DNA of 64,000 nt, taken from NCBI GenBank assembly GCA_009869945.1, contig WIXG01000192.1, forward strand, positions 88,447-152,446, given 5' to 3'. The position numbers and the translations under genes were made by a program. The DNA comes from Mesaphorura yosii (taxonomy: Eukaryota > Arthropoda > Collembola > Poduromorpha > Tullbergiidae). The notes beneath the pieces are model-generated. The model saw only the letters and a program-made list of their open reading frames with translations. It ran no database searches and was not told where the DNA came from. Shown piece after piece: positions 59,223 through 64,000 of this stretch. How positions within the stretch are numbered: position 1 is the first letter of the stretch; the number at the start of each line of letters is the position of its first letter.

Positions 59223-62200
59223 TTAGCATTCTACTAACATTAAGACTGTCATGCGTTTTATTTTTATTTGCTCATAAACTGTTAACGTCGCCGTACTAAA
59301 TGGCATTACTAAAATCGTAAACTAAATTCCAAGTGCTTGTCCTTTTATTTTATGACTTCGAAACTTCGGACTCCTAAACTCGAGCGAAGTTTTACTACAC
59401 GACTACGAGATTTCGAAAAAAAATTCGCATTAATCCATAATCTTCTCGTTCTCCATCGTCAAATTCGTTTACGACTCGTCCATTCTTCTCCACTGATTCT
59501 GAGTTTCCATTCAGTAAGCAAGACATAAAGATAATTTTTATATTTTCGTTGACTCTTGACTCAGAGATGTAATCTGACGCTGAACACTAGCAAAATGTCT
59601 AGTCTCCAATCAAAAGCAAAGCTCATCTTGTTTTCTGGTGCTTTCTGCTCAAGCTGCTCGAAGTGTATCAGTAGTGATATCAATTTTAATACAAAAACCT
59701 TCCGGAGAAGTAAGAGCAGAATGCAGAACACAGAAAACCAAAGAACGCAGCTCAGAGTAACATGGAAATTTTATGGGTCATAAAAAATTTGCGAATAAAT
59801 GTCATGGTCGTAAAGATTGAAGTGAAGTGCACTGGATGGCAAGGCGCAGATTTCGACGTCGCGGCGCCTTGCCTCTTGTTTTCAGTACATTGGAGTGACA
59901 TGACATGAAACTACTGAACTAAAAATATAATAATCTGAAGTGGAATCTTTATTGTCGCTTGCTACAACGAACAACATCAAAATATGTACGGCCGACTGGT
60001 GTTATTTCGTACGTATTACTTACGGCTTGCTTGACTCACTACACTCACAAAGAAAAGGAAATGGCTAATGGCAAATGAGATTCCTTTCACTTTATCCCGA
60101 ATCGACTACTGTGGGTTCAGTTTGTATTTTTAGCCAAACACGATGTGTTGTCAAAATGCTTCCTCGTACTGCGGCATCAGCAGAAATTGACGTTAGTCGA
60201 AATTGCGAATTAATTAAGATGCAAAATAATTTTGCTTCATATTTCTAGTGCCAATCCAATTTCTGTAACGTGTTTCAATCCAAGTAGCAGTGTGCGAGTC
60301 GCAACTTCAATTCAGTTTTCTGTGAGAGATTTTTCCAGAAAGAAGCTGATGAAGTTTGAAAGCCGAAGCTGAGAGACTTGGACCGAATGAAAAGCCTTCT
60401 TAAAGTGATGGCGTGGAGAGGTGATGATTGAACATCTCTTCAGAAACTTTGTCATGTCGGCAAACTCGGAAGTAACCACACGTCGAGCCGGGTCATTTAC
60501 AATTTCTTAAGAACTTTTTCAGGACTTTCATAATTCATTTCAGGGCTTACTCTAATAAAGCATGGATTTATACAATGTCATTAGTGGTGAAACTCCACAT
60601 CGTGATTCACATGCGACACGCGAGTCACTTTTTGCACTGTGGTCTCTTTTTAATGCCGGTGATGACTTAAATGGATTTTTGTGTCCAACATGTTGCGGTG
60701 TCGCGTGCCGCGTGTGGTTGACGAACTTTCTGGAAAAGGAAGAAAAAGAAATGAGTGAGAAGTTGAGACGGAATTCCAGTCTTCATCCGTTTCATCTTTG
60801 TCAATTTGGTGCCTAGTGTTTGGGAAGTCAGCTCTCGGAAAACTTTGCCTCTACTCATTCTTTTGTGTTGCTCAACATTAAATTAAATTTTTGCCAACTA
60901 AGCACAGTCTGTACATAGTTCAAGAGCAGAGTTCATACTCGCAAAACACAACCTACGCAGCACTTCACCACACCACCGACTCGGCTCGGACCATCTGCGC
61001 ACATGATAAAGAGAGGGCAGCGGTTTTTCCATATTTTGGGTTGAGTGCATGTATGAGAATACTACACAAAATACGCAATTCACTTGGAGCTGTTGGGACA
61101 CTCAGTTCACCTCTCGAATTAAATAAATGCAGGCAGAACAATTAACAAGTACAACGTTCAAACATGATCAATCATAAATGTATACGGTACACGATGTACA
61201 CTGTTGTCAACACTGTACACAAATTACAATTAGCCCTTCCAAATTAGGTGTAATTACACAAATTCCGCCGATTAGTTGATTTTATTGTGAAAGTGCTTCA
61301 GTCTCTGGGTAAGCCCGTAAGCACCAATCGATCTTCTTTAGGCTGGATTAATCACGCAGACTTGGCGTGTAGCGGCATCGATCTCAAGAGTGTTGGCGCT
61401 GTTTAGTCTGAGTGAATGGCTTAAATTATGCAATGTAGACAGCAGAAAAGTGACGAATTGCTGATAAAATGTTGATGACTAACGAAACGACGCAAATCTC
61501 TCAATCAAATCCATAATGTTCTTTATTGTGCTGAATTTCGGGCTGATTTTTTCGCATTCCCCACTGGAGCTAAGGATTTCATCATAACTACTCGAAAAGT
61601 CATGCACATTTCATCGACAGACATGCAGGCTTTGTGGTTAAAGATTGCACATTTCGAGATCTGCATGATGAAATACGAATTTTCACATTAGACAACCAGA
61701 GCACGCGGCAGAATCACAGATACTTTACAATATCCCAGTGAAATTATATGGAGAAAGAAATTCATGATGATAAAGTTCAGAAGTCAATGTCCATGACCAT
61801 TTTGGCCTTACGCATAAACCATCTAAATTGAATACAACGGGACCGGATTGGGCATGTATTGCAGTGCATTGCGATGTGCGACGACCCAGCAGACTCAAAA
61901 CTCCATTAACGGAAAAAATACGGACGCACAAAGAGAAAGTTTGCCGGATCATTTAATACCGCATTATAATACAGAAATACAGTGCACTGCGACTGCAGTG
62001 GAGGTACGGTCCCCAATTCAGTCAGTCTTGGCTGTGCTGTGTGTGTATAAAATATTCTCCCCGCACAGATTCCTCACGCTCACTGAGGTGCGGTGGCGGT
62101 GAGATAATGCAATCCGGATCCAGCGTGTAGAATTCTAAATCAAATCCCTCATTTCCAGGCGCAAAGAGAAAAGTTATGTTGCACTGCACTCAATCACTAA

Positions 62201-64000
62201 TGTGCGACTCATTGTGCAGTACGATGGTCTTTTCTTTTTCTGACTATTCTGTTTCGGAGCGAAAACATGGAATCGTATTCATGAGATTCATTTCGTAAAC
62301 ATGAGTTTATTTCTTTGTCAACTTTTCTCTGTGTCCGAACGAGACAAAAGCCGTTGAAATGAATCTCAAAGGCGACAGACAAGAAAGCCACCACAAAGCT
62401 ATATGGAGGTGTGACGCATATACTAAAATGAATTCTTAAATCTCATCGACAATCGAATCGCGGAATTAACTCCTTTCCTTCTAACTGGTCACCTGCTTCT
62501 AGTGAAGTTAATTTTGCATAAACTGCATTTTTACTTTCAAATTGCAGAAAACGCTGCCTCTGCATCCAGAACAATTCGAAGAGTTAAGTTTAGCCATTCA
62601 TCCCCTTCCTGGACCATCTACGACGATAAGGAAAGATTTTAAAATTCATGAAGACGATGCGATGCTGTGCGATATGCAAGTCAGGCTCCCTCGAGAAGTT
62701 GCAAGGTGTATTATATTCAGCTTAAATTTGAGATTTACTTTCCCGATGCACTTTCCAAAACCCATAAAATTCAAACGGCAGGCACTTTCATATTTTAAGT
62801 CAATCCTGAGACTGCTCCTTGAATATATATTACGACACGGCACGGCATGGTACTTGCTGCAGCTGCAACTTCTTCTATAGAATGGAACTTTAAACTGCAT
62901 TCTGCATTTCTTATAATGCACTTTTTATACTTTTTAAAATCCCTCCTGTGTATACAACACAATAAGTTTATTCATGGAATCCCTGCTAAACTACGACCAC
63001 GACAAAGCGAGAGAGGCTGCAAGAATTGGTTCCCTGCTCTCATTCCAGACGCTGTTTGCTACTTTTCTTGTTTTACGTTTGGCTGACACTTTGCATTTAA
63101 ATTACATCGCGATTAGATTCCTCGAAGCACGTCTTAGCCGTACTCTTCCTTCGACTCGAGAAGGAAAGAAAAGAAAAGAAGAATGGGAGAAAATGAGCAA
63201 AGGGAATATAATGACAAGGTTGACTCACTCCGTACACGAAGCGAATGCGTCTTCAGCTTCGGTCTGCTTGCGAAGAAAGTAATTTACAGATTCGAATTCT
63301 GGGAATATGCTCCGATTTCGAATAATCTTCGCCTGCATTACCTCCCAGATTTCGGATAACTCTCTCTAACTCTAACGGTAATAATAATTTGAATCATAAT
63401 TATTATCCGTGCAATACATAAAACACACATTGTAATAACCTCTGTGCCCATGCCGTGCTTCTTGCTCGTGTTTTGCCGCAGAGCAGACGAGATTAGCTTT
63501 GTCTCGAACCTCGAACTGAGTTGAATTCCAGAAGAGCATCCAGGCAGAAGAAGCCAAGAGCCAGATTGACAAAATCCACAAGGAATTTAAATTGCGTAAT
63601 AATAATAACACAGTACATTGGTTTACCTTGTGCGACACGTCCTGAATAATAAATTACAAATTCGTCGTGTGTAATTAATGAATATTAATGCAGGAGTTGT
63701 GGGATGAACGGGATAAACTTCACTGTGAAATTCAAAATGGCATATATTCGGTGCCAGCTTCAAGTCGAAGGTTTGGTTTGAAGAAGAAATGTTCAATTGG
63801 ATTGAAAATCGTCCCATTCTGCGTGAATTAAGTAATTTAACATTGGATTTGAGTTTATTTGTGCGGGACCACAGTTTTGATTAACCTTTAGCCTCCTTTT
63901 AACTAATATTGCAAACGGTAATCTGGTGCCGAGTGACTGGGCGCACTCCCCAGTTGTCAAGGCCGAATAAAAATACCGTTTCTCTGTCCCCATCAGCCTA
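59223..64000. other. 4.8 kb region without a supported gene
   Basis: 3' flank of the bHLH-PAS gene and beyond. Open frames at 60562-60816, 62542-62880 and 62974-63282 have no domain, signal or splice partner that I can defend. No RNA gene, repeat family or mobile element was recognised. Confidence 0.4.

Noticed and set aside
62974-63282. Plus-strand frame beginning with a peptide rich in charged residues
   Set aside because: Overlaps another frame of similar length and ends in low-complexity Lys/Glu; no support as a gene.

Overview
This is an arthropod nuclear genome window. The genes carry many short GT-AG introns (mostly 60-100 bp), single-gene transcription units on both strands, and metazoan-only families such as Frizzled, DGCR8/Pasha, BRMS1, a Prop-type paired-class homeobox gene and an arthropod-type gustatory receptor. 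The multi-exon gustatory receptor and the general look suggest a springtail or another early-branching hexapod. That placement is inference; I could not search a database.

Layout. 1-4.0 kb: the 3' part of a gustatory-receptor-like gene cut by the left edge (-), then the GPI-transamidase subunit PIG-S (-). 7.1-10.2 kb: an unnamed secreted or membrane protein (+) with a TATA box and a 5' non-coding exon. 12.2-19.0 kb: a Prop (Prophet of Pit-1) homeobox gene (-) with a 4.7 kb intron splitting the homeodomain and two possible C-termini in different frames. 19-28.5 kb: no gene I can support. 28.5-47 kb: a dense cluster of six genes, namely MCFD2-like (+), frizzled (-), a large unfamiliar SAM/RanBP2-zinc-finger/RGG/WG-repeat gene (+), BRMS1-like (-), RABGEF1/Rabex-5 (+) and DGCR8/Pasha (-). 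Their orientations alternate, so neighbours are head-to-head or tail-to-tail. 51.4-52.1 kb: a small DOMON-domain protein, probably GPI-anchored (-). 57.7-59.2 kb: a short, divergent HIF/SIM-class bHLH-PAS gene (+). 59.2-64 kb: nothing supported.

The genes do not form one pathway. They are housekeeping functions (GPI attachment, ER export, endosomal Rab5 activation, pri-miRNA processing, histone deacetylase complex) mixed with developmental regulators (Frizzled, Prop, bHLH-PAS).

Two things stand out. The first is the gene at 33.7-37.6 kb. It has 19 inferred coding exons, of which 16 consecutive ones are symmetric phase-1 exons that either carry a D-D-D-W-G-type motif or belong to two RGG/zinc-finger blocks, one a tandem duplicate of the other. 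The second is the Prop gene, where two donors in one exon feed the same last exon in two frames. One frame gives a short conserved C-terminus; the other gives a roughly 157-residue Ala/Gly/Asn-rich tail.

All exon boundaries were read by eye from splice consensus and frame continuity, and total CDS lengths were checked for divisibility by three.
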